From assembly GCA_934561555.1 (NCBI GenBank), contig CAKTGQ010000024.1:1-30594 (forward strand): a stretch of 30,594 bases of DNA, in the 5' to 3' direction. The notes under the pieces are model-generated. The model did not search any database. It was not told where the DNA came from and was given only the letters and a program-made list of their open reading frames with translations. The translations under genes and the position numbers were made by a program. The DNA is from an uncultured Faecalibacterium sp. Lineage in GTDB: Bacteria > Bacillota > Clostridia > Oscillospirales > Ruminococcaceae. Of this stretch, positions 1 through 6,487 are shown in pieces; the first letter of the stretch is position 1; each line of letters opens with the position of its first letter.

Positions 1-59
1 CTATGTTGCTCAGATGGTAGCTGCATGATATGGATATTCTTTGAGTTTTATCTGTCAAC

Positions 60-76
60 TGATATTGACAATATCA
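60..76. promoter_or_regulatory. Perfect 17-base palindrome before mobC, candidate operator or part of oriT
   Basis: The sequence reads TGATATTG-A-CAATATCA, with perfect 8-base arms around one base, ending four bases before the ATG at 81. MobC-type ribbon-helix-helix proteins bind near oriT and often repress their own operon, so an operator or oriT arm is plausible. No nick site can be identified by eye. Confidence 0.4.
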
Positions 77-80
77 TACA

Positions 81-515
81 ATGACCAAAACGAATGTTCA
101 ACTGACCCCTAGCAATTCCCAGCACCACGACACGCCGAACAACAAAACGCACGTCATCAAGTTCCGTGTGACAGCGGAGGAAAAAGCGTCACTGGAACTC
201 ACTTGCAAACTCCTGAATCTCTCCCTCTCCACCTTCATCCGCCGCGCCATCCACAACGTCAAGATCGAGAAAACGGTCATCGTTGCAGGCGGCGGCGAAG
301 AGACCCTGACCGCCGTTTCCACTCTGCTTGCGCAGTGCAGCAAGGTGGGCACTAACCTCAACCAGCTTGCAAGGCACTTCAATTCTGGCGGTGCAGACAC
401 CGAGCAGATACGAGCGAAACTCCTTGACGAACTTGCAGACCTGACCGCATTTCGGCTGCACGCCGAGAAAGTTCTGGGTGAACTGTATGGCAACGCTCAA
501 GCATATCGCCTCTAA
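81..515 (+). CDS. MobC-like plasmid mobilization relaxosome protein
   Basis: This 144-residue protein has a ribbon-helix-helix-like segment at about residues 26-55 (VIKFRVTAEEKASLEL, then LSLSTFIRRA) and a C-terminal helical part containing GTNLNQLARHFN. That is the pattern of MobC-type relaxosome accessory proteins, which bind oriT DNA and help the relaxase nick it. It overlaps the relaxase gene by 29 bases in another frame, which suggests translational coupling. The ATG at 81 has no convincing ribosome binding site; the palindrome at 60-76 fills the place where one would be. The start is therefore less certain than the family, although no better start exists upstream within the window. Confidence 0.75.
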   Translation: MTKTNVQLTPSNSQHHDTPNNKTHVIKFRVTAEEKASLELTCKLLNLSLSTFIRRAIHNVKIEKTVIVAGGGEETLTAVSTLLAQCSKVGTNLNQLARHFNSGGADTEQIRAKLLDELADLTAFRLHAEKVLGELYGNAQAYRL

Positions 516-2022
516 AAACTCAGACTACACCGCCATTGAATCCTATCTGGTTTACCAGCACGATGAATTTTCCGGCAAGGTAATTCCGGACGCACAAGGC
601 CGACCCATGCTGCGGGAATCCTACCTGCTCGACACCCTTGAGTGTGGCGATTTCTCGTTTGCAACGGCCTGTCTGCTGGCGAACCGCAAGTATGGCAAGA
701 ACACCCAGCGCGATGATATCAAGAGCCATCAATATATCATCAGCTTTGACCCCAGAGATGCAGCCGACAACGGCCTGACCATGGAAAAGGCACAGGCACT
801 TGGCCTGAAGTTTTGTTCTGAAAATTTCCCCGGTCATCCTGCCATCGTTTGCACTCACCCCGATGGACATAACCATTCGGGAAATATTCATGTCCACATC
901 GTGATCGGCAGCATCCGAACACGCGAAGTGGAACGCAAGCCCTATATGCAGAAGCCCCGCGACTGGCGGGAAGGTATGAAGCACTCCAGCACCGCCCAGA
1001 CCATGCGGCACTTGCGTGTCGAGGTCATGGAGCTGTGCGAGGGTGCTGGACTGTACCAGATCGACCTGCTCAACGGCTCGAAGGAGCGTGTCAGCGAAGC
1101 GGAGTATTGGGCGCGCAGGCGCGGCCAAATGAAACTTGACCGCGAGAACGCAGCCCTTGTCGCAACTGGACAGCAGCCCAAGCAGAAGAAGTTTGAAACC
1201 GTGAAAGACACTTTACGGAAGCAGATCTCGTCTGTGTTGTACCGTGCTACCAGCTTTGAAGATTTCTCTGACAAGCTCGTGCAGCAGTACGGCATCACTG
1301 TCAAGGAAAGCCGTGGACAGTTTAGTTATCTGCCCTCTGGCAGAGCGAAGTTTATCCGGGCGAAACATCTCGGTGACAAGTTCGATAAGGCGGCAGTGCT
1401 TGCCACGTTGCAGGCAAACGCCGAGCGCAAACCCAAGGTTCAGTTCAAGCAGGATACCATCGGGAAACTGATTGACATTCAAGCAAAGCTGGCCGAGGGC
1501 AAAGGCGCAGGCTACGAGCGTTGGGCGAAGAAGTTCAACCTCAAAGCCATGGCACAAACTCTGATCCTCTTGCAGGAGAAGGATTTGCTCAACGAGGATG
1601 ATCTGAACCAACGCATCGCTGAACTGGAAACCAAGTATCACGACGCACTGGCAGTGGTGAAAGACCTCGAAGGTCGCATGAAGGCCAACAAAGAGTTGCG
1701 CTATCAGGTCACAACCTACGCCAGCACCAAGAGCGTCGCGCAGCAGTTAAAGACCGCCAAGCGACCCGCAGCCTTTGAGGAGCAGCACCGTGCAGATCTG
1801 ACAGCGTACCGGGCGGCAGCAGCCTATTTCAAGGCAAACAACATCACAAAGCTGCCCAGCCCGAAAAAGCTGGAGGCCGAGTATGCGCAGCTTGCATCCG
1901 AAAAAGCAAAGTTCTACGAGCAGTACAAGGAAGCCAAAGAGGAACTGCTCAAGCTGAAAACCGCAAAGCAGAATGTTGCGTCCTTTTTCCGGGAGGAAGA
2001 ACAGGCGCAGCAGGAGAGATAA
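487..2022 (+). CDS. MOBP-type relaxase/mobilization nuclease (Tn1549-like)
   Basis: This 511-residue relaxase would nick oriT and lead the transferred strand into a recipient. The N-terminal half carries the relaxase fold: the conserved start MATLKHIASKNSDY with candidate catalytic tyrosines at Y14 and Y20, the stretch SHQYIISFDPRD, and the metal-binding histidine motif HPDGHNHSGNIHVHIV at about residues 122-137. The C-terminal half is charged and helical, as in longer relaxases of conjugative elements. From memory, the N-terminus and the ISFDPRD and HNHSGNIHVHIV blocks closely match Tn1549-family relaxases. I chose ATG 487 over GTG 478 because the protein family starts at MATLKH and GGGTGA lies just upstream of 487. 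The gene looks intact. Confidence 0.9.
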   Translation: MATLKHIASKNSDYTAIESYLVYQHDEFSGKVIPDAQGRPMLRESYLLDTLECGDFSFATACLLANRKYGKNTQRDDIKSHQYIISFDPRDAADNGLTMEKAQALGLKFCSENFPGHPAIVCTHPDGHNHSGNIHVHIVIGSIRTREVERKPYMQKPRDWREGMKHSSTAQTMRHLRVEVMELCEGAGLYQIDLLNGSKERVSEAEYWARRRGQMKLDRENAALVATGQQPKQKKFETVKDTLRKQISSVLYRATSFEDFSDKLVQQYGITVKESRGQFSYLPSGRAKFIRAKHLGDKFDKAAVLATLQANAERKPKVQFKQDTIGKLIDIQAKLAEGKGAGYERWAKKFNLKAMAQTLILLQEKDLLNEDDLNQRIAELETKYHDALAVVKDLEGRMKANKELRYQVTTYASTKSVAQQLKTAKRPAAFEEQHRADLTAYRAAAAYFKANNITKLPSPKKLEAEYAQLASEKAKFYEQYKEAKEELLKLKTAKQNVASFFREEEQAQQER

Positions 2023-2034
2023 AGGAGTGTGCGT

Positions 2035-2919
2035 ATGATCAACCTGAAAATCGACCCGGAGTTCCAGTCTCAGATTCCCCCTCTGACCGATGATGAATTT
2101 AAGCAGCTTGAAGAAAACATCTTGAAAGAAGGCAAGCTGATTTCTCCTTTGATTGTCTGGGGTAATACCCTTGTTGACGGCCACAATCGTTATGAAATCG
2201 TTCAGGAGCATCCCGAAATCTCTTTCTCCACCATGCCGCTCCCGTTTGAAAGCAGAGAAGAAGTCCTCGCATGGATCTGCAAAAATCAGCTGGGGAGGCG
2301 TAATCTGACCCCGGAGCAAAAGAAGTTCCTCATTGGAAAGCAGTACAGTGTGGAACATCGGAAGCCCGGTGGAAACGGCAACAATCAGCACTCGGCTGCT
2401 GCCAAGAAAACCGCCCCGGAGGAATTGTGTCAAATTGACACAATTCCTCCCACCTCTGCGGAAGCGAGCATCCGCAAGCAGATTGCAGAGCGGAACAATG
2501 TCAGCGAATCCTACGTTGCCCGTTCTGAAAAGTTCATGCGGGGCGTGGAGATCATGGAGCAGATGATGCCCGGTACAAAAGAAAAGATCCTGTCCGGGCA
2601 ATTCAAAGTCCGTGATGCCGATATGCACCGCCTCGCCAGAGCTGATTTTCCGAACCGCAAGCAGATCGTGCACGAGATTCTGCACCCGGAAGACCGTCCC
2701 GCTCCGCAGTCGAGCTACTCACACTACTCTGGAATCAACTACTCCGCGCTGGAAGTCGCTGTCCGGCGGATTCAGCAGGACTTTGATTTTTTGATGAGAT
2801 ACTTGCCTAAGCTACCGGACGATTCCTACGCCAAAACTGAAACGCTAAAAATCCTCAAGCAGCACAAAGCGTATATGGCACAGTTTGAAGAAATGCTGAA
2901 CGATAAAGAAATCGCATAA
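2035..2919 (+). CDS. ParB N-terminal-domain protein of the mobile element
   Basis: This 294-residue protein has a ParB/sulfiredoxin-like domain at about residues 17-55 (LTDDEFKQLEENILKEG, then LIVWGNTLVDGHNRYEIV, the GHxRY-type box). After it comes a region like the ParB/KorB DNA-binding helices (IAERNNVSESYVARSEKFM) and a helical tail. Such orphan ParB-like proteins are common in conjugative elements; roles in maintenance or gene regulation are assumed rather than shown. No ParA is present. ATG 2035 is chosen because AAAGGAG lies seven bases upstream; GTG 2029 would be too close. The coding sequence contains a perfect 33-base palindrome at 2418-2450, in the linker between the two domains. 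Confidence 0.8.
   Translation: MINLKIDPEFQSQIPPLTDDEFKQLEENILKEGKLISPLIVWGNTLVDGHNRYEIVQEHPEISFSTMPLPFESREEVLAWICKNQLGRRNLTPEQKKFLIGKQYSVEHRKPGGNGNNQHSAAAKKTAPEELCQIDTIPPTSAEASIRKQIAERNNVSESYVARSEKFMRGVEIMEQMMPGTKEKILSGQFKVRDADMHRLARADFPNRKQIVHEILHPEDRPAPQSSYSHYSGINYSALEVAVRRIQQDFDFLMRYLPKLPDDSYAKTETLKILKQHKAYMAQFEEMLNDKEIA
2418..2450. repeat. Perfect 33-base palindrome inside the ParB-like gene
   Basis: Two 16-base arms (GGAGGAATTGTGTCAA and its exact reverse complement) flank a single central A at 2434. It is translated in frame as part of the linker (EELCQIDTIPP). Its length and perfection far exceed what coding needs, so it could be a binding site for the protein itself or for another regulator, or a recombination or methylation-related site. 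Confidence 0.85.
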
Positions 2920-2925
2920 CGACAG

Positions 2926-2964
2926 GCACTTGTAAGCCATCAACGAGCCACCAGCCACAAGTGC
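2926..2964. other. Inverted repeat in the spacer after the ParB-like gene
   Basis: GCACTTGT at 2926-2933 is the exact reverse complement of ACAAGTGC at 2957-2964. A second short GC stem, AGGGCG with CGCCCT, follows directly at about 2965-2987. No T-run follows either stem, so this is not an obvious terminator. The 144-base spacer before the next gene is otherwise unexplained. Confidence 0.4.
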
Positions 2965-3063
2965 AGGGCGGAAAACATCCGCGCCCTTGCGCCTGATATG
3001 AAATTGGAACTTTGATTTTCTCGCCCGACTTTGCCACGGTGGGACGATCAAAGGAGCGTGCGT

Positions 3064-3348
3064 TTGAACAAAAAGAAAAAGTCCACAAACACTTCCCCCT
3101 ATCCCGATGAAGTCATTGACCGCCTGGCGCGGGCATTCTACCCGGCCATCCTTGCCTGCTGGAGCAGCGAGGAAGGCCAGCGAGAGTTTGCCGCGTGGCA
3201 GGTGGAACAGGCTCATCTTGCAGGAAAAGAAAAACAGGAAGTTCCCGCCGGGGAACTCCCTGTTGTACATACCCTTATTGTCTGTGGCTTTTGGCAGGGT
3301 GCGTCCGGTTGGGCGCACCCTGTTTTTGTTTTGTTGCTAAATCGTTAA
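3064..3348 (+). CDS. Small hypothetical protein of the mobile element, TTG start
   Basis: The frame encodes about 94 residues: a lysine-rich start (LNKKKKS), then a compact segment including YPDEVIDRLARAFYPAIL and SEEGQREFAAWQVEQ. I do not recognise a named family. TTG 3064 is chosen because AAAGGAG lies seven bases upstream, and the leader AAAGGAGCGTGCGT is almost identical to that of the ParB-like gene (AAAGGAGTGTGCGT). The last third of the frame reads through the terminator hairpin at 3295-3322. The C-terminal tail (about residue 60 onward) therefore looks like read-through of noncoding DNA after loss of the original stop. The end also overlaps the convergent antitoxin gene by 12 bases. 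Confidence 0.5.
   Translation: MNKKKKSTNTSPYPDEVIDRLARAFYPAILACWSSEEGQREFAAWQVEQAHLAGKEKQEVPAGELPVVHTLIVCGFWQGASGWAHPVFVLLLNR
3295..3328 (+). terminator. Rho-independent terminator of the mobilization operon
   Basis: A 9-base-pair stem (CAGGGTGCG with CGCACCCTG, loop of 10) is followed by TTTTTGTTTT. On the minus strand the hairpin is not followed by a T-run, so it should stop mainly plus-strand transcription. It lies inside the open frame of the small gene starting at 3064. Confidence 0.85.
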
Positions 3349-3690
3349 TATTTGTATTTGCTCATTTCTAGGAAGCATTGAATTGGGAAGAACAGTTTCT
3401 TTTTTTCTAATAAAATGATTAGCTAAGGTAATCATTCGTGCAGGAGGTGTCACATATGAACTACTACTCCAAATCAATTTTCCATCAGCACCAACATCAT
3501 ACTCTACAAAGCGATATTTATTCATTCCAACTTTTAAGGCTAAATCAACTAGAATTTTCTTACTTTCATAGCTCGAAGAGCAAATTTTAAATTCAGACAA
3601 ACAACTTCGGAGAGAAAGTTCATAGTCTAAGACTGTAATTATAGCGAAATATTTCTCATCGGCAATCAAATTATATAAAAACTTCTCCAT
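3337..3690 (-). CDS. Probable RnlB-family antitoxin
   Basis: This 117-residue protein sits 33 bases behind the RNase H-RnlA-like gene, with a strong ribosome binding site (GGAGAGGAGG, nine bases before ATG). The central block ESKKILVDLALKVGMN and KYRFVEYDVGADG resembles, from memory, the conserved core of RnlB antitoxins (a hydrophobic DL-L segment, a glycine-asparagine turn, then NRFIE-V). Its length is close to E. coli RnlB (123 residues). Known RnlB binds the HEPN dimer of RnlA and blocks its RNase site. The gene is AT-rich like its partner and unlike the flanks. The antitoxin comes second in the operon, as in rnlAB. The call rests on position plus short-motif similarity. Confidence 0.62.
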   Translation of the reverse strand: MEKFLYNLIADEKYFAIITVLDYELSLRSCLSEFKICSSSYESKKILVDLALKVGMNKYRFVEYDVGADGKLIWSSSSYVTPPARMITLANHFIRKKETVLPNSMLPRNEQIQILTI

Positions 3691-3723
3691 ACTACGTAAC
3701 CTCCTCTCCTAATATAATAGCTT

Positions 3724-5211
3724 TTAAAATACTGTGTAATACCGATCTATCATTTCGATTCCTTCTAATAGCAATTGTCTTGCCGTCTGAATATCCGGAA
3801 TAACCGCTGTTTCCACATCCTCCGCAGACCAATGCGAATATGGATGCCTTACAGTATTATACTTTGTATAAAGGTTATTCAAATAATCTTGTTGTTGCAA
3901 TGTCAGTAGAGAAGTTTTAGGACTATTGCATTCATATTTTCCGATATTATTTTTCAAAAAACAAGAAAAATTATTCGTTCCGTTTTCTTTTTCCGTAGCT
4001 AAGCCCATAGTACAACCCAAGATTCTATGGAGATAATATTCATATGTTCTAAAAATAGGTGTAACTAGGCATGTATAATCTGGCATATACCCTGTCAACA
4101 TTGTATTATATACCGCCGACAAAAGATTTGCATATTGCTTTTCAGTTTCCATACGATAATGCGGTAGTAGCTGCTCAAATTGATTTTCTACATCTTCAAT
4201 GCTTAGTGTTAAAGCATGATAACTATTCAGCGTTTCAACAACAGTTTGATCATCACTCATGAAACCAATAGCCGTTGCTATTAATTTTTGAAACAAAACT
4301 GTTTGTTTTCCTTGAACATAAGATTTAGACTGTTGGTAGCAATTAATAACAACTGTGTTTGTTCCTTGTACAAGCTTTATTCTTTCACGGTTTCCAATAG
4401 AGCTAGTCTGCACATTGATTGCAGGGATGGAATCATGTAAAAGTTCATTATTTTCATCATTAATATAATCCACTATAGCTGACCAATCATCTGAATTGTA
4501 TCCAACAAAATAAACAGAGCCATCATCATATGTCTTGTATCCCTTTGCTAAAAGTGCATTACGTGCAAGTCTATCTGCTTCTTCATTAAACTCAATGCCT
4601 GTATGCGATTCTACTTTTACAAAGCAAATCTCCAAGTTAGAAGTTTTTTCATGTATAAAACGAGAATAGTCTTGGGTTATAACTGTTTTGGCTTTCCATT
4701 CGCCTGTAGCCCATTTTTCAATGCCAGCATAATCGTAGTAAATCGTAATTTTTGCTTTATTATATTGAATCGCCCAATTAATTACTTCTTTTGCCCCTTC
4801 TAACTCTGCGGACACATTTCTTAAGCTCAAAAAATTCTGACCTACAATTTGGGGCGAAAACGCTTTGTAAAGGACTTCCTTTCTGTCACTACCACTGAAT
4901 ATAATAGCTCCAAATGCCGATCTATCTTCAGTAGCATTGTAGCTTCCATCTATAAACGCAATAGCTTCACCTTCAGAAAGCTTCTCTATTTGAGTTCTTA
5001 TTTGAGTATTGGTATCTATTACGCTATTGACTTCAGCTATCTCTCCATTTGAATTTGTACCATTAAGATACGCTTCAGCTTCTGACAAAGTCATGAATCC
5101 TTTATATAGCGCTCCATGATACCCATTTATTTGCTTACTGCACTCATCCCATGTCCTATAAATCCCATTGTTTCGGCCAATTTTTACAGCATAATAATTG
5201 TATTTTGCCAT
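3724..5211 (-). CDS. Viroplasmin/RNase H domain fused to an RnlA-like HEPN toxin
   Basis: This 495-residue fusion has three parts. Residues 1-50 match the caulimovirus viroplasmin-type RNA/DNA-hybrid binding domain (YYAVKIGRNNGIYRTWDEC). Residues 80-222 are an RNase HI domain with a complete catalytic set: D88 (FIDGS), E136 (SAELEGA), D160 (IYYDYAG), H203 and D213. Residues 225-335 form a beta-rich linker resembling the TBP-like domain of RnlA, and 337-495 form a helical HEPN-like domain. There R388-x2-E391 and R455-x4-H460 reproduce the spacing of the essential RnlA residues R255/E258 and R318/H323. I infer an RNA-cleaving toxin or phage-defence effector. ATG 5211 is chosen because GGAGGG lies nine bases upstream, and the upstream ATG at 5241 would precede the predicted transcript start. 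Confidence 0.78.
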   Translation of the reverse strand: MAKYNYYAVKIGRNNGIYRTWDECSKQINGYHGALYKGFMTLSEAEAYLNGTNSNGEIAEVNSVIDTNTQIRTQIEKLSEGEAIAFIDGSYNATEDRSAFGAIIFSGSDRKEVLYKAFSPQIVGQNFLSLRNVSAELEGAKEVINWAIQYNKAKITIYYDYAGIEKWATGEWKAKTVITQDYSRFIHEKTSNLEICFVKVESHTGIEFNEEADRLARNALLAKGYKTYDDGSVYFVGYNSDDWSAIVDYINDENNELLHDSIPAINVQTSSIGNRERIKLVQGTNTVVINCYQQSKSYVQGKQTVLFQKLIATAIGFMSDDQTVVETLNSYHALTLSIEDVENQFEQLLPHYRMETEKQYANLLSAVYNTMLTGYMPDYTCLVTPIFRTYEYYLHRILGCTMGLATEKENGTNNFSCFLKNNIGKYECNSPKTSLLTLQQQDYLNNLYTKYNTVRHPYSHWSAEDVETAVIPDIQTARQLLLEGIEMIDRYYTVF

Positions 5212-5239
5212 AGGATGACACCCTCCACTGTTTTTCTTC

Positions 5240-5267
5240 ATTATAACATACTACAAAGAAAACACAA
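5240..5267 (-). promoter_or_regulatory. Promoter of the RNase H-RnlA/RnlB operon
   Basis: On the minus strand, TTGTGT (5267-5262) is followed after 16 bases by a perfect TATAAT (5245-5240). The predicted transcript start near 5233 supports translation from ATG 5211 with a leader of about 22 bases. Confidence 0.65.
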
Positions 5268-5413
5268 CTGTCTCATGTAAATCAAACAGCAAACTCTTTG
5301 GTTACACTTCATACTCGCGTCCTCCTGAAATCATGTTGTGGCTTATGTCAGTCAATCTATGATTTCGGATTTCATCTTCCACGGACACCTGCATTAAATT
5401 TTCCGAAGAAAAC

Positions 5414-5459
5414 AAATAATCCGAACCCATCTCCTATCGGAAACAAGTTCGGATTATTT
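5414..5459 (-). terminator. Terminator after tRNA-Pro, possibly bidirectional
   Basis: A perfect 13-base-pair stem (AAATAATCCGAAC with its complement at 5447-5459, loop of 20) lies just past the tRNA 3' end. T-rich sequence flanks it on both strands, with TTTGTTTTC following on the minus strand. Confidence 0.75.
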
Positions 5460-5464
5460 TTGTT

Positions 5465-5542
5465 TGGTCCGAGTGGCGAGAATCGAACTCACGGCCTCTT
5501 GAACCCCATTCAAGCGCGCTACCAAAACTGCGCTACACCCGG
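5465..5542 (-). tRNA. tRNA-Pro (anticodon GGG)
   Basis: The 78-base gene folds as a full cloverleaf on the minus strand. The 7-bp acceptor is CCGGGTG with CACTCGG, the D arm is GCGC/GCGC, the anticodon stem is CTTGA/TCAAG around loop ATGGGGT, and the T arm contains TTCGATT. CCA is encoded. Its 3' end faces the mobile AT-rich region, the usual geometry for integration into a tRNA 3' end. Confidence 0.95.
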
Positions 5543-5576
5543 ATATCTGTTTGCGTTCGTCGCTCACAGCTTGATT

Positions 5577-5605
5577 AGTATACCCGACTTTACCCGTTTT
5601 GTCAA
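5577..5605 (-). promoter_or_regulatory. Sigma-A type promoter of tRNA-Pro
   Basis: On the minus strand, a perfect TTGACA (5605-5600) and TATACT (5582-5577) are separated by 17 bases and lie about 35 bases before the tRNA 5' end. Confidence 0.88.
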
Positions 5606-5692
5606 GCGCTTTTTCCAAATTTCTGATGCAGTTTTTACATTTTGCTTTCCCGACTTTTGCCCGCAGGAAGGATGCACGAAGGATCGTTATTT

Positions 5693-6487
5693 TCAAAAAT
5701 TTCTGTACACATCTTCCTCGTCATCCTCGCAGATGGGGGTGGTGTCATCCGGCGGTGCGCCAAACTCCACCGTGGCAAAGGCCAGCGCGAACACGCTGTC
5801 TGCCCCGGCGTGAAGCAGCGCCTGCGCGCAGGCGGCAGCTGTTGTGCCGGTGGTGATGACATCATCCACCAACAGTACACGCTTGCCCTCCAGCTGCTGC
5901 GGCTGTGCCGCCCGGAATGCGCCCGCTACGTTGGCCATGCGCTGCTCCAGCGGCAGACCGGCCTGATGCCGTTTAGCGCGGATGCGCACCAGTGCCTGCG
6001 GTGCCAGCGGCACCTCCATGGCTTTTGCCAGCGGCAGTGCCATTAGTTCCGGCACGTTGTAGCCGCGCTTTTTGCCGGAGGCCGGCACCGGCACGATCAC
6101 ATCGTACCCGATGGCTGCCCATGGCACCGACTGCGGGAGCAGCTCGCCGTACTGCACGGTCAGTTCCCCGCCAAAAGCCATCTGCACCAGACGGTTGCCC
6201 ATCTCCACAGCCCGCCACGGCTTGCCCTGATACTTTGCGTTCAGGATGCCGCGCCGCACACAACCGCTGTAACGGTAGGGCGCAGCCGCACCGGCCAGAT
6301 TGCCGATATAGTGCTGTGCCGGGTCCAGCCGAATACCGGGCTTGCGGCGCAGCGTTTCCAGCTGCTCTGCGCAGTCCGGGCAATCCCGTACATCTCCCAG
6401 CACCCGGCCACAGAAGGGGCACTCGCGCGGATAAAGCAGCTGCCGTACCGCCCGCAGCACCCTGCGTCGGGGGTCATAATAGTCCAT
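5693..6487 (-). CDS. comF: ComF family phosphoribosyltransferase-like protein
   Basis: This 264-residue protein has an N-terminal zinc-binding motif with two CxxC pairs (CPFCGRV and CPDCAEQ, residues 23-39) and a C-terminal phosphoribosyltransferase fold. The PRPP-binding loop is VLLVDDVITTGTT, and the ComF block PVPASGKKRGYN precedes it. ComF family proteins take part in DNA uptake in naturally competent bacteria; the biochemical reaction is not settled and other roles are possible. The start codon shares one base with the stop of the SLH-domain gene (TGATG), so translation is probably coupled. It ends a five-gene operon with a MacAB-like system, an unusual place for a competence gene. The acidic C-terminal tail (EDDEEDV) is ordinary. 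Confidence 0.88.
   Translation of the reverse strand: MDYYDPRRRVLRAVRQLLYPRECPFCGRVLGDVRDCPDCAEQLETLRRKPGIRLDPAQHYIGNLAGAAAPYRYSGCVRRGILNAKYQGKPWRAVEMGNRLVQMAFGGELTVQYGELLPQSVPWAAIGYDVIVPVPASGKKRGYNVPELMALPLAKAMEVPLAPQALVRIRAKRHQAGLPLEQRMANVAGAFRAAQPQQLEGKRVLLVDDVITTGTTAAACAQALLHAGADSVFALAFATVEFGAPPDDTTPICEDDEEDVYRNF

Larger units (their letters stand above)
1..3330 (+). mobile_element. Partial Tn1549-like conjugative/mobilizable element, mobilization end
   Basis: Four plus-strand genes (MobC-like, relaxase, ParB-domain protein, small hypothetical) are packed with overlaps or short gaps and close with a rho-independent terminator at 3295-3328. From memory of the family, the relaxase resembles those of Tn1549-type integrative conjugative elements. 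No integrase, excisionase or type IV secretion gene is visible, so they would have to lie left of base 1 or have been lost. The true right border cannot be placed. It may be the terminator, or it may extend through the AT-rich toxin-antitoxin cargo to the tRNA-Pro gene at 5465. Assignment to this element family is an inference from protein similarity. Confidence 0.7.

Noticed and set aside
3295..3322. The hairpin as a terminator for the antitoxin operon on the minus strand
   Set aside because: On that strand it is followed by CCAAAAG rather than a T-run, so it is assigned to the plus strand only.
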